Positions 63,368-64,000 of a stretch of 64,000 nt of DNA are shown piece by piece. The DNA is from Microbacteriaceae bacterium MWH-Ta3. GTDB taxonomy: Bacteria > Actinomycetota > Actinomycetes > Actinomycetales > Microbacteriaceae. The DNA lies in NCBI GenBank assembly GCA_003053925.1, contig QBKD01000001.1, positions 1,116,001 to 1,180,000 on the forward strand. Direction: 5' to 3'. The translations under genes and the position numbers were made by a program. The notes under the pieces are model-generated. The model ran no database searches. It had not been told where the DNA came from and was given only the letters and a program-made list of their open reading frames with translations. Positions within the stretch are counted from its first letter, which is position 1. Each line of letters opens with the position of its first letter.

Positions 63368-64000
63368 ATGGGCAGTGCAACACGTGTAGCGGTTGAGTCG
63401 GCTCGCGCCGTTCTCGCCGGCACGAAGGGTGTCAAGCACGCGACGGGTGTCGCAGTGCTCGAGGCTGGTCGTGTTATCGGTGACACCACCGCATTGCGTG
63501 CTGCTTTGGTCAACCCCGTTGCTACTGCAGAGGCAAAGCAGGCGCTCATCGCCTCGGTTTTCGCCAGTGCAGAAAAGACGGCGGTTGTTCTTCTTCAGGC
63601 CGTCGTCGCACACCGGTGGTCGAGCGCGAAGGACATGCTGGCCGGTATCGAAGAAATCGGTATCCGCGCCATCGCGTCGGCAGCGAAGTCGGGCACCGAG
63701 GCGGAACTCTTCGCGTTCGGTCGTGCCATCGCCGCGAACCCCGAGCTCGAGCTTGCTCTTGCCTCGAAGCGCGGTACCGCTTCTGCTCGTGCCGCTCTGG
63801 CATCATCCGTACTCGGATCGGCGTCGGACGCAACGGTTCAAATCGTGGCACACCTGGTGGCGCAGCCTCGCGGACGACGTCCTCGCGTGTTGATTAGCCA
63901 GGCTCAGGCCATAGTTGCCGACCAGTCGGGTCGCGGCGTCGCGACCGTCACGTCGGCAGCTGCGCTGTCCGCCAAGCAGGTTGACCGTATTGGTGCGGTT
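63368..64000 (+). CDS. atpH: F0F1 ATP synthase subunit delta (C-terminus beyond window)
   Basis: 211 codons remain in frame up to the right edge, so the end is missing. The ATG at 63368 follows the atpF stop directly. Residues about 10-115 are the helical domain that binds the alpha subunits; a second similar stretch (SKRGTASARAALASSVLG) and the beginning of the C-terminal VLISQAQAIVADQSGRGVATVTSA segment match the delta subunit. It links F1 to the peripheral stalk. Confidence 0.93.
   Translation, partial: MGSATRVAVESARAVLAGTKGVKHATGVAVLEAGRVIGDTTALRAALVNPVATAEAKQALIASVFASAEKTAVVLLQAVVAHRWSSAKDMLAGIEEIGIRAIASAAKSGTEAELFAFGRAIAANPELELALASKRGTASARAALASSVLGSASDATVQIVAHLVAQPRGRRPRVLISQAQAIVADQSGRGVATVTSAAALSAKQVDRIGAV

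Overview
The window is a gene-dense stretch (roughly 60-63% G+C by eye) of a Gram-positive actinobacterial chromosome, most likely from the order Micrococcales and plausibly Microbacteriaceae. The assignment rests on gene order and family type: an aroA-rsgA-hisN block divergent from a SigR/RsrA-type pair, the order argS-lysA-hom-thrC-thrB-rho-prfA-prmC-tsaC-wecA-atp, a fused 2-oxoglutarate decarboxylase (kgd), GTP-dependent PEP carboxykinase beside a RamB-type regulator, and class-E-sortase-like LAxTG surface proteins. No insertion sequence, prophage or CRISPR array was seen.

Left part (1-9.9 kb): a Cache/PDC sensor protein (cut by the window edge) and a FadR-type regulator lie divergent to a semialdehyde dehydrogenase. 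A four-gene TadE/TadG-like pseudopilin cluster without its ATPase or membrane platform follows, then prfB, ftsE-ftsX, smpB and ssrA (tmRNA), a small membrane protein and a membrane-anchored DnaQ-type exonuclease. From 9.9 to 14.4 kb is a probable catabolic module: an isocitrate/isopropylmalate-dehydrogenase relative, a cysteine-hydrolase/aldehyde-dehydrogenase fusion and a convergent acyl-activating enzyme.

Middle (14.4-30.4 kb): two LAxTG surface proteins, a fatty-acid desaturase, galT-galK, a copper chaperone with a Tat-exported DyP peroxidase, hisN-rsgA-aroA, the sigma/anti-sigma pair, and the efeUOB ferrous-iron uptake operon behind a clear DtxR/IdeR box. From 30.4 to 47.8 kb: kgd, a tandem pair of CNNM/CorC-type membrane proteins preceded by a tiny leader ORF, a PfkB sugar kinase, an old-yellow-enzyme homologue, nnrD, metX-metY, an acetyltransferase, ung, a lipoprotein, pckG, a RamB-like regulator and tRNA-Arg(CCG).

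Right part (47.8-64 kb): argS, sufS-sufU, lysA-hom-thrC-thrB, a Rho-like gene, prfA, prmC, tsaC, a WecA-like transferase and the start of the ATP synthase operon (atpI-like, atpB, atpE, atpF, partial atpH). The most striking observation is that the gene at the conserved rho position encodes a shortened protein that has lost the Walker A Gly-Lys, the catalytic Glu and the whole arginine-finger/C-terminal region. It is therefore unlikely to be an active ATP-driven terminator. Strong intrinsic terminator hairpins are frequent elsewhere in the window.

A second window-wide feature is that at least sixteen genes have a TANNNT-like -10 element ending only 6-10 nt before the start codon with no ribosome binding site. 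This is the signature of leaderless mRNAs, and it was used to choose several starts.
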